From Streptomyces sp. CT34 (lineage in GTDB: Bacteria; Actinomycetota; Actinomycetes; Streptomycetales; Streptomycetaceae): a DNA stretch of 64,000 bases. Position 1 is the stretch's first letter; each line of letters opens with the position of its first letter. Of the stretch, positions 40,880 to 49,748 are shown piece by piece. Position numbers and translations under genes: made by a program. Below the pieces are notes generated by a model that was not told the DNA's origin, did no database searches, and was given only the letters and a program-made list of their open reading frames with translations. The stretch covers positions 4,007,652 to 4,071,651 of the forward strand of contig NZ_KN708638.1 of NCBI RefSeq assembly GCF_000805335.1. Direction: 5' to 3'.

Positions 40880-43597
40880 TTACGACACCTCCCTTCCGTT
40901 GTCCGCAGTGCCCTCCGGCCCGGACGGGACGGTGGGGGTCGCGGCGCCGTGGGCGCCGCGGGCGCGCTCCGGGACGGCCGGGTGAACGGCCGCGGCGGAC
41001 CGCGAGTCGGTGAGGAACGGGAGCAGCCGGCTGCCCCGTTCGGCAGCGGCGAGGGCGAGCATGACGCCGGCCCCGCCGGTGGCCACGTCCATGGAGATCC
41101 GGGCCCGGCCGTCGCAGGGGAAGACCGTGGCGCCGTTCAGCCGCATGGCGTGCTGCTGGAGATTGGCCAGATGGCGGTGCAGCTGGCGCTCGGCGTCATC
41201 CGCGGGCAGCGGGAACCGCTCGCGCAGGGTGGCGAGGGTGCCGATCAGTCCGGCGCGTCCGCCCCACAGCCCCGATTCGATGACGAAGTCGGAGCAGCAG
41301 GCCCGCAGCAGACCGGGCAGGGCCGCACGGATCCGGTGGTCGTCGCGGTGGCGGAGGAGTTCGGCCGCCACCAGGGCGATGCCGGCGCTGCCGTTGTCCA
41401 GGTAGGGCAGGAGCCGGAACCCCTCGTCGACCTGGAGCGTGTCCTGCGGTCCTGACGCACAGCGGTCGAGGTCGCGGTGGACGGCCCGGACCGCCTGGTC
41501 CAGCAGGCCGGGGTCGCCGGTGGCCTGGTGGGCGCGGAGCAGGAACAGCGCCGGTCCCGACCAGCCGTACATCAGTCCGCCGGCGTGCCGGGAACCGCTC
41601 CGCCGCCGGCGTTCGACCGGCTCCCGGAGGGCGGCGGCCAGCCGGTCGGTGACCCGGTCGGCCAGCCGCAGGGCCGTCGCGCGTGCCGTGGTGTCCGCCC
41701 AACGGTCCGCGAAGTGCAGCAGGTTGAGGCCGGCACCGGACAGGCCGCGGTAGAGGCTGGGGCAGTGCCGTACGGCGAGCTGCCCGCCGGCCCGGTCCAG
41801 GGCGTGCCGTGCCCCTTCCTCGTCGCCGAGCTCCGCGAGGACGTACGCGATGCCGTGCAGCCCGTCGTAGAAGCCGATCCGCTCGGCCGGTACCCGGTCG
41901 GCGGCGGCCCGCAGCCAGGCGACGTGGTGCGCGTCGCGTTCCCCGAGCACGGTGTGCCGGGCCCACAGAACGCCGGCCGCGCCGTGCGCGAACCCCGCGC
42001 CGCCCTCGGCGAATTGGGCGAAGTCCCCGGGGTGCAGCCGGTCCGTGCGGTGCGGGGTGGCGCTGTCGCGCAGCCCGCGCCCGATGGAGGCGATCAGGTC
42101 CGGGCCGGGGAACGGGCCGGGGACGCTGACCAGGGCGCACGGCGGGGCGGCTGGGGACGGAGATGCCGGGGTGGCCGGGGCGAGTCGCCCGGCCAGCCGG
42201 GCCACCAGGTCCTCCGGGAGGCCGAACCGGCGGGCCGCGGTGTCGAGCAGCGCGGGCGCCTTGTCGGGGGACAGGCCGCCGAGCGCGGCGAGCGGCAGGA
42301 ACAGCCACAGGGCGATGGCGGCGAGTGCGTAGCGGTCGCCGTCCGCGCCGGTGGCGTCGGCCCGGTGGAAGCCCGGCGCACCGAGGCTGCTGGGGGTGGC
42401 CCGGTCGATCGCGTCGGCCACCTCGAAGTCCAGGAGGACCGGGATGTCGCCGGGTTGGATGATGAAGTTGCCCGGGTGCAGGTCGCCGATGCGGATGCCG
42501 CGCCCGTGCACCGAGGCGACCAGCGCCTCGATCCGGGCGAACAGGGCCAGTGCGCGGTCCCGGTGGACGGCCACCGCCGCCTCGTCGGGCTCGGGCACGG
42601 TCAGCGGGTAGACGCCGGCCAGCCAGGACTGGAAGTCCTGCCCCTCGATGTCCTCCAGGACCAGGAACAGGTGGTCACGGACCTCGAAGGTGCCGAAGGT
42701 GCGGGGGATGCCGGGCAGCCCGGCGAGCCTGGTCAGCATCCGGTGCTCGTGGGCGAGCCGGGCGACCGCGTCCCGGCCGACCCCGTCCGTACCGGAGTAC
42801 GGCCGGCCCTCCTTGAGGACGAGGCTGCGCGCCCCCGCGCCGAGGGCGTGCTCCCCGGCCGGCTCGGCGCGGTAGACGCCGCCACCGTGCGAGAAGTGCA
42901 GCGCTCCGGTGATCCGGTAGGGGAAGTCGTCCACGGCCTGGCGGGCGGCCAGCGAGTCCTTGAGGACGTCCGGGAGCGGGACCCAGTCGGGGGTGTGGAA
43001 GACCGGGGTGCGGCGGTCGGGTTCCAGGGTGCCGTCGGGGCGCCGGACGGCGGTGACGAGATCACCGCCATCCTCGACGTCTTCCATGTAGCGGGCGCGG
43101 AAGCCGCCGTAGCGGACGTACAGCGGGCCCTCGCGAAAGCGCAGGTCGGTCAGGACGTACGGGCCGGGACGGCCGCCGACGACGGCGTCCAGCCCTTCGA
43201 GGGTGCGGGCCAGGTCCGCCTCGTCCACGGGGTAGACGGTCAGCAGCTTGCCGGCGGAGGAGCGCTGGGCGTACTTGCGGCTCAGCGCGCGCAGGACGTT
43301 GGCGCTCTTGAGGTACTTGAAGAGCAGGCCGTGCCGGACGCAGTAGGCGGCGACGTCGGCGAGGGTGCGCTCGGCGTCCTCGGGGGCCGCGCTGACGTGG
43401 ATCTTCCAGCCCTGGTCGGGGAGTTGGCGCTCCTCGTCCACGGGCGGGCGGCAGACGGACCAGGTTTCGTTCTCGTCGTACGTCCAGCCTTCGGGCAGCG
43501 GCGGGGCCGGGAAGCGGGTGGCCTCCAGGTCCCAGTTGCCGGGCCAGTCGAAGAAGGTGCGGTCGGCCAGGGCGAAGCTCTCGGCGCCGTCTCTCAT
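40880..43597 (-). CDS. lanKC: Class III lanthionine synthetase (lyase-kinase-cyclase)
   Basis: 905 residues from ATG 43597, overlapping the GNAT stop (ATGA). An N-terminal phosphoSer/Thr lyase-like region (about 1-220, YVLTDLRFREGPLYVRYGGF) is followed by a Ser/Thr kinase domain (230-500) with Lys262 (LVLKEG), catalytic Asp372 in GDLHPGNF and Asp390 in LLDFEV. A LanC-like cyclase (about 530-880) follows. In the cyclase the position of the zinc-binding Cys-His reads SGLWGGRAGL, so zinc ligands are missing, which is the class III rather than class IV type. It phosphorylates and eliminates core Ser/Thr and forms (methyl)lanthionine or labionin in the peptides encoded just downstream. Confidence 0.93.
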   Translation of the reverse strand: MRDGAESFALADRTFFDWPGNWDLEATRFPAPPLPEGWTYDENETWSVCRPPVDEERQLPDQGWKIHVSAAPEDAERTLADVAAYCVRHGLLFKYLKSANVLRALSRKYAQRSSAGKLLTVYPVDEADLARTLEGLDAVVGGRPGPYVLTDLRFREGPLYVRYGGFRARYMEDVEDGGDLVTAVRRPDGTLEPDRRTPVFHTPDWVPLPDVLKDSLAARQAVDDFPYRITGALHFSHGGGVYRAEPAGEHALGAGARSLVLKEGRPYSGTDGVGRDAVARLAHEHRMLTRLAGLPGIPRTFGTFEVRDHLFLVLEDIEGQDFQSWLAGVYPLTVPEPDEAAVAVHRDRALALFARIEALVASVHGRGIRIGDLHPGNFIIQPGDIPVLLDFEVADAIDRATPSSLGAPGFHRADATGADGDRYALAAIALWLFLPLAALGGLSPDKAPALLDTAARRFGLPEDLVARLAGRLAPATPASPSPAAPPCALVSVPGPFPGPDLIASIGRGLRDSATPHRTDRLHPGDFAQFAEGGAGFAHGAAGVLWARHTVLGERDAHHVAWLRAAADRVPAERIGFYDGLHGIAYVLAELGDEEGARHALDRAGGQLAVRHCPSLYRGLSGAGLNLLHFADRWADTTARATALRLADRVTDRLAAALREPVERRRRSGSRHAGGLMYGWSGPALFLLRAHQATGDPGLLDQAVRAVHRDLDRCASGPQDTLQVDEGFRLLPYLDNGSAGIALVAAELLRHRDDHRIRAALPGLLRACCSDFVIESGLWGGRAGLIGTLATLRERFPLPADDAERQLHRHLANLQQHAMRLNGATVFPCDGRARISMDVATGGAGVMLALAAAERGSRLLPFLTDSRSAAAVHPAVPERARGAHGAATPTVPSGPEGTADNGREVS

Positions 43598-44280
43598 GCG
43601 GCACCCCGCGCGTTCCCGGCGGGCGCGGCCGTGTCGAGGAAGGCCGCGACCGCGCTGCGGCCGGTCGCCGCCAGGTGCCCGGCGAGGATCTCGCGGGCCT
43701 GGACCTTGTCGTCCTCGGGCACGAAGTCCGCCAGCCCGACGGCCAGTACGCGGTTGGTGGCGCTGGGCTTGAGCGAGGCGTAGTGCTCGTCGCGCAGGAT
43801 CCCCCACACGATCGCGTCGTGGTAGGCGCCGTCGAGGTAGCAGTGGTCCCGCAGGATGCCCTCGACCACGAACTGGGTCCTGGTCATCAGCCGGATGATG
43901 CTCTTGTTGTAGGCGGCGGTGGTGACCTGGACGCGGTGCGCGTCGAGCTGGTGGAAGAGGTAGTCGACGAGGAGGACCACCGCCTCCGCGCCGTAGCCGC
44001 GGCGCCAGAGTTCCGGGGTGCCGATCGCGCCGCCCACGGAGTAGCCGCCGATCCGGCCGGTGCGCTGGTAGCTGACGGTGCCGATGCGTTCGCCGTCGTG
44101 CGTACGGATCACCATGTGGCTGACCCGCCCGGAGCGGTTGGCCTGCTCCACGTCGGCGGCGCCCAGCAGCTCCCAGTCGCCGCTCATCACGGCCGCCGGC
44201 GAGCCGGGCCGCAGCCAGGAGGCGATCGCCGCCCAGTCGTCGTCGCCGGGCCATTCCAGGGTCACCAGTCGTCCCTGCAC
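43594..44280 (-). CDS. GNAT acyltransferase, candidate lipidation enzyme
   Basis: 228 residues from GTG 44280. GNAT features: RIGTVSYQRTGRIGGYSVGG, ELWRRGYGAEAVVLLVDYLF (R-x-x-G-x-G/A pyrophosphate loop), HRVQVTTAAYNKSIIRLMTR and TQFVVEGILRDHCYLDGAY, typical of RimJ/RimL-like N-terminal acyltransferases. It sits between a FabF-type ketosynthase and lanKC with 14-base and minus 4-base spacing. In lipolanthine clusters a GNAT joins a fatty or polyketide acyl chain to the peptide N-terminus. By position this protein is the likely counterpart. Plain acetylation is the alternative. Confidence 0.82.
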   Translation of the reverse strand: MQGRLVTLEWPGDDDWAAIASWLRPGSPAAVMSGDWELLGAADVEQANRSGRVSHMVIRTHDGERIGTVSYQRTGRIGGYSVGGAIGTPELWRRGYGAEAVVLLVDYLFHQLDAHRVQVTTAAYNKSIIRLMTRTQFVVEGILRDHCYLDGAYHDAIVWGILRDEHYASLKPSATNRVLAVGLADFVPEDDKVQAREILAGHLAATGRSAVAAFLDTAAPAGNARGAA

Positions 44281-44294
44281 GGTGTGTTCCCTCC

Positions 44295-45563
44295 TCAGCC
44301 GGTGTAGCGGGCCAGTACGAGTACGGCGTTGTGGCCGCCGAAGCCGAACGAATTGCTGAGCACCACGTCTCCGTCCCAGTCGCGGGCACCCTTGGTGACC
44401 AGGTCGAGATCCGGTTCCCCGGGGTGGTCGCAGTTGCGGATCGGGGGGATCACCCGGTCCCGCAGCGAGAGCACCGCGGCGGCGGCCTCGGCCGCCCCGG
44501 AGGCGCCGAGCATGTGCCCGGTCATGCTCTTGACCGCGGTGACCGGGGTGCGCCGCAGGGTGTCGGGGCCCAGCACCTCGCGCAGCGCGGCGGCCTCGAT
44601 GCGGTCGTTGAGGACGGTGCCGGTGCCGTGTGCGCTGATCTGCCCGACGTCCTCGGGGTCCCGGCCGGCATCGGCGAGCGCGGCCCGCATCGCGCGGACG
44701 GCGCCGGCGCCGGTGGGGTCGGGCGCGGTGGCGTGGTGGGCGTCGGTGGTCGCGGCGTAGCCGGCCACCTCGGCGAGGATCGGGGCGCCGCGCCGCTCGG
44801 CGTGCCCGGCCTCCTCCAGCGTCAGTACGGTGGCGCCGACCGCCATCACGAAGCCGTCCCGGTCCCGGTCGAAGGGCCGGCTGGCGCCTTCGGGGTCGTC
44901 GTTGCGGCGGGAGAGCGCCTTGGCGTTGGCGGTGCCGGCCAGGTCGACGGCGGTCAGCGAGTCGTCCGTGCCGCCGGCCAGCGCGATGTCGGCGCGGCCG
45001 TGCCGGATCAGCTCGGCCGCCTCCCCGATGGCCACCGCGCCGGTGGCGCAGGCCGCGGAGACCGCGTTGCTGGGGCCGGCGATGCCGTACTTGATGGACA
45101 GCAGGCTCGCCGGGTGGTCGATCGCGGTGAGCACCGAGTGGTACGGGGAGACCCGGCGCGGACCCTGCTCCTTGAGGACGTCGTACTGCTGCTGGATCGC
45201 GGGGGCGGCCCCGTAGCCGGAGCCGATCACCGCGGCGAAGCGGTACGGGTCGATGCCGTCCGGGGGTGTGAGGCCGGCGGCGCGCAGCGCCTGGGCGGCG
45301 GCGGCCACCGCGTACTGGGTGAAGCGGTCGCTGCGGCGGGCCTCTTGGGGCGTGAGGGATCCGTCCGCGGCCGGGTCGAAGTCCTTGACGTCACCCGCGA
45401 TGCGCACCGGCAGACCGGAGGCGTCGAAGCGGGTCACGGCGCCGACGCCGCTGCGGCCGGCGAGGAGAGCGGCCCAGAAGTCCGCGGTGGTGTTGCCCAC
45501 GGGGGACACCACGCCGCAGCCGGTGACGACGACCCGCCGCCGATCCGCTGCCGGTAACTCCAT
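44295..45563 (-). CDS. FabF-type beta-ketoacyl-ACP synthase
   Basis: 422 residues from ATG 45563. It is a complete ketosynthase with Cys172 (SAACATG), His312 (SAHGTGT) and His350 (KSMTGHMLGASG). The usual N-A-H-G-T-S-T reads S-A-H-G-T-G-T, which places it outside housekeeping FabF and nearer secondary-metabolism synthases. It condenses malonyl-ACP with an acyl primer. It is the first gene of the lanthipeptide operon. With the ACP, FabI, hotdog and acyl-ligase genes at 55.6-58.9 kb it would form a dedicated chain-building set. A ketoreductase is not present in the window's cluster region. Confidence 0.92.
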   Translation of the reverse strand: MELPAADRRRVVVTGCGVVSPVGNTTADFWAALLAGRSGVGAVTRFDASGLPVRIAGDVKDFDPAADGSLTPQEARRSDRFTQYAVAAAAQALRAAGLTPPDGIDPYRFAAVIGSGYGAAPAIQQQYDVLKEQGPRRVSPYHSVLTAIDHPASLLSIKYGIAGPSNAVSAACATGAVAIGEAAELIRHGRADIALAGGTDDSLTAVDLAGTANAKALSRRNDDPEGASRPFDRDRDGFVMAVGATVLTLEEAGHAERRGAPILAEVAGYAATTDAHHATAPDPTGAGAVRAMRAALADAGRDPEDVGQISAHGTGTVLNDRIEAAALREVLGPDTLRRTPVTAVKSMTGHMLGASGAAEAAAAVLSLRDRVIPPIRNCDHPGEPDLDLVTKGARDWDGDVVLSNSFGFGGHNAVLVLARYTG

Positions 45564-46012
45564 GAAACCCGCCTCCTACTTTTCTGCCCCGTTGTCACGC
45601 CTGGGGGCGTCCTCATGACCAGAAAGATGACAGCTGAGTCAGAGAGTTGTCAACACCTACGCCATGACGGAGTCAGTCGACTGGGCAGGTCAACGGGTGC
45701 GAGAACCTCGCCCATCAGCGGAAACACTGGAGTCCGCATGACCATCAGAGTCATGAAATTTGACTGATGGGGCGCCAGGCGAGGACGGTGCGCCGGCCGC
45801 CGACACCGTCGCGCCCCGTGTACGCACCCGTGCGCCGGGCGGTGGTAGGGCCCGGCGTACATAGAAGCGGTGGTAGGGCCCGGCGTACATAGAAAGTGAC
45901 AGGAGGTGCCGGGGAAAGTGCCTACCTGCGGATGATCCGGATCGCCCGGGCCGGGCGGGACGCTGGAGCGGTCAACCAGCTCCGGCACCACCAACGAGGG
46001 ACGAGGGAACTC
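45564..46012. promoter_or_regulatory. Control region upstream of the fabF-lan operon
   Basis: No gene lies in these 449 bases between divergent genes. TGAC/GTCA half-sites cluster at 45615-45680, including the near-palindrome GTTGTCAAC at 45646-45654, a 9-mer found again at 56026 before the ACP/FabI genes. Two perfect 28-bp tandem repeats lie at 45839-45894. Candidate operator region for the XRE-TPR regulators. Confidence 0.5.
45839..45894. repeat. Perfect 28-bp tandem duplication
   Basis: Two identical adjacent 28-bp units contain TAGGGCCCGGCGTACATAG. They lie 119 bases upstream of the small membrane protein at 46013. A promoter duplication is possible. Confidence 0.88.
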
Positions 46013-46192
46013 ATGAAGGGTATCGCCGTAGGCATTTTCCTGGCGATCGTCGGCGTCATCCTGTGGCTCACCACAAAGGAAGTCGAGACGCCGGTCATCT
46101 CACTTCACAAGGCGGGGCTCGTCCTGGCCATCGTCGGCGGCGCGGAGGCGCTGTTCGCACTCCTGGGGCTGGGAAAGAAGTCGAATAAATAG
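46013..46192 (+). CDS. Small two-helix membrane protein (possibly DUF5708)
   Basis: 59 residues from ATG 46013 with ACGAGGGA upstream. There are two hydrophobic helices (IAVGIFLAIVGVILWLTT and AGLVLAIVGGAEALFALLGL) separated by KEVETPVISLHK, and a basic end (GKKSNK). The size and PVISL loop recall the DUF5708 family of small streptomycete membrane proteins; this match is from memory. It lies between the lan operon and the first XRE regulator. A role in immunity or export is conceivable but unsupported. Confidence 0.7.
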   Translation: MKGIAVGIFLAIVGVILWLTTKEVETPVISLHKAGLVLAIVGGAEALFALLGLGKKSNK

Positions 46193-46286
46193 CGCCGAAA
46201 TTACGGCATTTGTGGCGCAGCCGGCGCTTTTGGCAGTTTCTGCTCCGGCGCCCGCACGGGGGGACCGCGCGTCTCCCCGGCGGGCG

Positions 46287-47531
46287 TCAGTTCCGCTTTT
46301 CGAGGAGTTCGGTGAGCCGTTCCCGGGCCCGGTCGGCGTGCCGGTACGCCTGGGCGCGCCGGAACAGCTCGGCGGAATACCGGAAGTATCCGGCGGCCCT
46401 TTCCCGGTCCCCCAGCCGCTCATGTGCCGCCGCGATCTCCAGGAGCGCGGCGGCTTTCTCGTGGCTGCGGCCGGTATCGGGCAGCGCGGCCAGCTGCTCG
46501 CCGAGCGCCCGCACCCGCGCCGGGTCGCCGGCGGCCTCCGCGCAGACCGCCTCCGCGGTCGTCAGCCAGAGCGGGAAGTCCGGTTCCTGCGCCACGGAGG
46601 CGACCACCAGCCCGCGCTCCACGATGCTGCGCGCGGCGCTCCGCTCGCCGCGGCCGAGCAGCAGCAGCGCATAGCGGCCGTTGATCTTCTCCCAGAGCCG
46701 GAATCCGGCGGCCGGGGTGACCCGGCGCACGGTGTCGGCCAGCAGCTCCGTCGCCCGGTCCGCCTCGCCGCGGTCCCACAGGTCCAGCGCCCGGTGCAGT
46801 TCGATGCCGGCACGCGGCCCGGGCAGCACCCCGTCCGCCGGCGGCCGGCCGCGGTCGGTGGCCGGCGCCCAGTGGGCGCAGCCGCTCCAGTAGGCGCAGC
46901 GGGTCAGCACGTCGAGGACCAGCAGCGTGTGGAAGCCGGTGCCGGGGGCCAGGTCGGACTCCAGCCAGCCGGTCAGCGCGTGGCGCAGCCCGTCCTGGAC
47001 GCGGCCCGCCGACTCCAGCAGGTCGGCGAGCGCGATCAGCGCGCGCAGCCGGGCCTCGGCGTACGGGGCGGCGGCCAGCGCGTCCAGCATCCGCAGCAGC
47101 ACGGCCGCGCCTTCGTCGGCGCGGCCCAGTGACCCCAGTATTTCGGCAATGGCGAGCTGCGCCTCGGTATATACGTCGTCCTGCCGGCCGGCCGATTCGG
47201 TTTCGGCCAGCGCCCGGAATTCCCGGAGCGCGCCCTCGGCATCGCCGCCCTCCCATTGGCGGCGGGCCGCGACCAATCGGCCGACCAGGTCCAGCCGGCG
47301 GACCCGGCCGGTGGATTCAGCCGGGTCGGTGCCGCCGGATATTTCCGTCACGCCGACCCCGAGGCGTTCGGCCAGGATCTTGAGGGCCCGGCCGCTGGGA
47401 ATGCGCTTCCCACGTTCGACAAGGGAGATGTAGCTGGAGGACATGTCGGCCCCGGCGAGATCGTGCTGGGTCATTCCCGCGCCGACCCGGAGCTCTTTGA
47501 TTCGCCTCCCGGTGTCCGCCAGCTCAGGCAT
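46287..47531 (-). CDS. XRE-family regulator with TPR domain, 1
   Basis: 414 residues. The N-terminal HTH is GRRIKELRVGAGMTQHDLAG followed by SSSYISLVERGKRIPSGRAL. The remaining 330 residues are helical repeats of TPR type (YTEAQLAIAEILGSLGRADE, ARLRALIALADLLESAGRVQ, AALLEIAAAHERLGDRERAA). The layout resembles peptide-sensing RRNPP-like or streptomycete XRE-TPR regulators. The second regulator at 53137 is a close relative of similar length. It is a likely pathway-specific regulator of the lanthipeptide/fatty-acid cluster. Upstream (47622-47638) lie AGTCAA/AGTCGA direct repeats. Confidence 0.87.
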   Translation of the reverse strand: MPELADTGRRIKELRVGAGMTQHDLAGADMSSSYISLVERGKRIPSGRALKILAERLGVGVTEISGGTDPAESTGRVRRLDLVGRLVAARRQWEGGDAEGALREFRALAETESAGRQDDVYTEAQLAIAEILGSLGRADEGAAVLLRMLDALAAAPYAEARLRALIALADLLESAGRVQDGLRHALTGWLESDLAPGTGFHTLLVLDVLTRCAYWSGCAHWAPATDRGRPPADGVLPGPRAGIELHRALDLWDRGEADRATELLADTVRRVTPAAGFRLWEKINGRYALLLLGRGERSAARSIVERGLVVASVAQEPDFPLWLTTAEAVCAEAAGDPARVRALGEQLAALPDTGRSHEKAAALLEIAAAHERLGDRERAAGYFRYSAELFRRAQAYRHADRARERLTELLEKRN

Positions 47532-47995
47532 TCGACAAATCCTCCGGATTCGAACGGTTTGATGACTGTGGCCGGCTAGACAAACCCCGAGTCACAATGA
47601 GCGCGGGCTACTTTACCAAGCAGTCAACAAGAAGTCGACAGGCTTTTTATTTTCTTCACCCGGCTTCACGCAGGGCTTCACCAAGCCATGACGAGATCAT
47701 TTCGAAGGGTCCGGATCGGGGGGCCGGATCATTCGTGCCCGGATCAATACGGGGAGCCACGGGAAGCGGCGGGGAGCCACGGGAAGCGGCCGGCGGACCC
47801 GGCGAAGCGCCCACCGCTCCCCGCACGGAACGGGACGGAGGCCAGGCCGAACCGGGCACCCGCAACCACCGCCTGCACCTTTCGATGTAGTACCGCACGC
47901 CGATGCCCGCACCCCCTGTGACGTGGTCGGATAAGACCGCGCGGGGGCATTGCGGCGCCCGCACCACTACCGCCCGACCAGCGGAGGCCCCTCCC
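47532..47995. promoter_or_regulatory. Control region between XRE regulator 1 and DUF1707 gene
   Basis: 464 bases without a gene. An AT-rich stretch at 47600-47700 holds direct repeats AGTCAA (47622) and AGTCGA (47633), 11 bases apart. A 20-bp GC-rich unit with GGGGAGCCACGGGAAG is repeated twice in tandem near 47753-47792. Confidence 0.45.
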
Positions 47996-48655
47996 ATGAC
48001 GCAGCCCCAACGACCCGATCTGCACAAGGAATCGGCACCGGTGCCGACCGCGCCCCGGCAGTCCTCGGTGCTCGCCTCGGACGCCGAGCGCGAGGAGATG
48101 ATCGAGCGGCTGCGGGAGGCCACCGCGGAAGGCCGGCTGACGCTGGAGGAGCTGGCCGAGCGCTACGAGGCGGCCTATCTGGCCCGTACCCGCGAGGAGT
48201 TGGCGTCGGTCGGCGAGGATCTGCCCGCCACCGCACCGCAGCCCTCGCCGGGTTCCGCCGGACAGCGGGTGTTCAAGGCGGTGTTCGGCGATCTGACGCT
48301 GAGCAGCCCCGCTCTGGAGAACGGCATCGAGGCCACCGCCGTCTTCGGCGATCTGACCCTCGACCTGTGCTCCTCCCCGGCCCCGCCGACCGGCGAACTG
48401 ACCATCTCGGCCCGCGCGGTGCTCGGCGATGTGCACCTGCTCCTCCCCGAGGGCGTCCGGGTCGAGCTGAACTGCAGCAAGCTCTTCGGCGATCTGCGCG
48501 ATCTGACCCGGGCGCACTCCGGCCCGGAGTCCGTCACCCCGCTGGTGCGCATCACCGGCTCCGCGGTCTTCGGCGACATCGTCGTCGCCCACCCCGGCAG
48601 CGACCGGCGCACGTACTGGCAGAAGTGGCTCGACGAGCGCCGGCGCGGGGCCTGA
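47996..48655 (+). CDS. DUF1707 (SHOCT-like) protein with LiaF-like C-terminus
   Basis: 219 residues from ATG 47996 with GGAGG upstream. DUF1707 helix pair: LASDAEREEMIERLREATAE, GRLTLEELAERYEAAYLART. The C-terminal beta-helix-like region has repeated F-G-D motifs (VFGDLTL twice, VLGDVHLLLPEGV, LFGDLRDL, VFGDIVV), as in LiaF/DUF2154-type envelope-stress proteins. There is no membrane helix. It is 34 bases before an ABC-2 permease gene, so the two probably form an envelope-linked operon. Confidence 0.87.
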   Translation: MTQPQRPDLHKESAPVPTAPRQSSVLASDAEREEMIERLREATAEGRLTLEELAERYEAAYLARTREELASVGEDLPATAPQPSPGSAGQRVFKAVFGDLTLSSPALENGIEATAVFGDLTLDLCSSPAPPTGELTISARAVLGDVHLLLPEGVRVELNCSKLFGDLRDLTRAHSGPESVTPLVRITGSAVFGDIVVAHPGSDRRTYWQKWLDERRRGA

Positions 48656-48689
48656 GCCACCGGCCGCCGGATCCGAGGGAGGAGCAGCG

Positions 48690-49526
48690 ATGACGTCGTA
48701 CGAGGCCCCGCCGCACCCCGCACCCGCCGCCCCGCGGCGCGACGAGGGGCGGATCACGGTGCGGTCCCATCTGCGGCACACCGGCGCGCTGGTCCGCCGC
48801 GGCCTCCTGCAGATCCGGCGGAACCCGGAGTCGATGACCGACGCGCTGCTGATGCCGGTCGTGCTGACGCTGCTGTTCGTCTTCGTCTTCGGCGGCGTGC
48901 TCGGCGCCGGCGGCGACCGCACCCGGTACCTGGGGTTCCTGGTGCCGGGCCTGATGGTGATCCTCGGGATGACCGTCGCGATGGCGGTCGGCACGGGCGT
49001 CAACGACGACTTCCGCACCGGCCTGATGGATCGTTTCCGCACCCTGCCCATCGCCCGCTCCTCGGTGCTGGTCGCCAAGGTCGTGGTGGAGACCGGCCGG
49101 ATGCTGGTCGCCATCACGGTCCTGCTGGCCGTCGCCGCGCTGCTCGGCTTCGACTTCACCGGGCGCTGGCCCGGCCTGCTGGCCGCGATCGGGCTGACCG
49201 CCCTGTTCGGCACGTCCCTGGTGTGGGTCTTCATGCTCCTGGGGCTGACGCTGCGCAGCGCCCAGGCCGTCCAGGGGCTGTCGGTGGTGTTCCTGACGCC
49301 GCTTCAGTTCGGTTCGTCGATCTTCGTGTCGCCGGCCACGATGCCGCACTGGCTGGAAAGCCTCACCCGCCTCAACCCGCTGACGCACATGGCCGACGCG
49401 GCCCGCGGACTGGCCCTGGGCGAGGGCCCGGTGGCCGGTCCGGTGACCTGGACGGTGCTGTGGTCGGTGGGCCTCACGGCGGTCACCGCCCCGATCGCCC
49501 TCGCCAAGTTCACCAGGAAGACCTGA
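48690..49526 (+). CDS. ABC-2 type transporter permease, no ATPase partner
   Basis: 278 residues from ATG 48690 with GAGGGAGGAG upstream. Six helices with the ABC-2/DrrB pattern: RRGLLQIRRNPESMTDALLM, FVFGGVLG, YLGFLVPGLMVILG, MDRFRTLPIARSSVLVAKV and PHWLESLTRLNPLTHMADAA. DrrB-like permeases export drugs with a DrrA-type ATPase, which is normally adjacent. No Walker-motif ABC protein is found here or in the cluster. It could export the lanthipeptide using an ATPase encoded elsewhere. Confidence 0.88.
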   Translation: MTSYEAPPHPAPAAPRRDEGRITVRSHLRHTGALVRRGLLQIRRNPESMTDALLMPVVLTLLFVFVFGGVLGAGGDRTRYLGFLVPGLMVILGMTVAMAVGTGVNDDFRTGLMDRFRTLPIARSSVLVAKVVVETGRMLVAITVLLAVAALLGFDFTGRWPGLLAAIGLTALFGTSLVWVFMLLGLTLRSAQAVQGLSVVFLTPLQFGSSIFVSPATMPHWLESLTRLNPLTHMADAARGLALGEGPVAGPVTWTVLWSVGLTAVTAPIALAKFTRKT

Positions 49527-49597
49527 CCCGGACCCGTACGGAGCGGCGGCACCCGCCCCTGGCACGCCGCGGCGTGGCCCCCTCCGTACGAAGAAGA

Positions 49598-49695
49598 CGT
49601 GCCCCGCCCCCACCCGGCTTCCCCCGTGGCCGGCAAGGGCGGGGCACGCACAGGGCCCGGCGGTGTACGACGTGGACGACGTACACCGCCGGGCC
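49598..49695. terminator. Two hairpins between convergent genes
   Basis: The first stem has 12 bp (49598-49609 with 49637-49648, long loop). The second has 16 perfect bp (49654-49669 with 49680-49695, 10-base loop). They separate the permease gene from the convergent ThDP enzyme gene. Confidence 0.75.
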
Positions 49696-49748
49696 GCAGC
49701 ACGGCGTTCGCGGCGGGCGCGCGCTTCCGGCGCCGCCCGCCGCCGCGC

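Noticed and set aside
40337..40900. CRISPR-like array
   Set aside because: The three 87-bp repeats are coding copies of a lanthipeptide precursor with ribosome sites, not short repeats with unique spacers. No CRISPR array was seen anywhere in the window.
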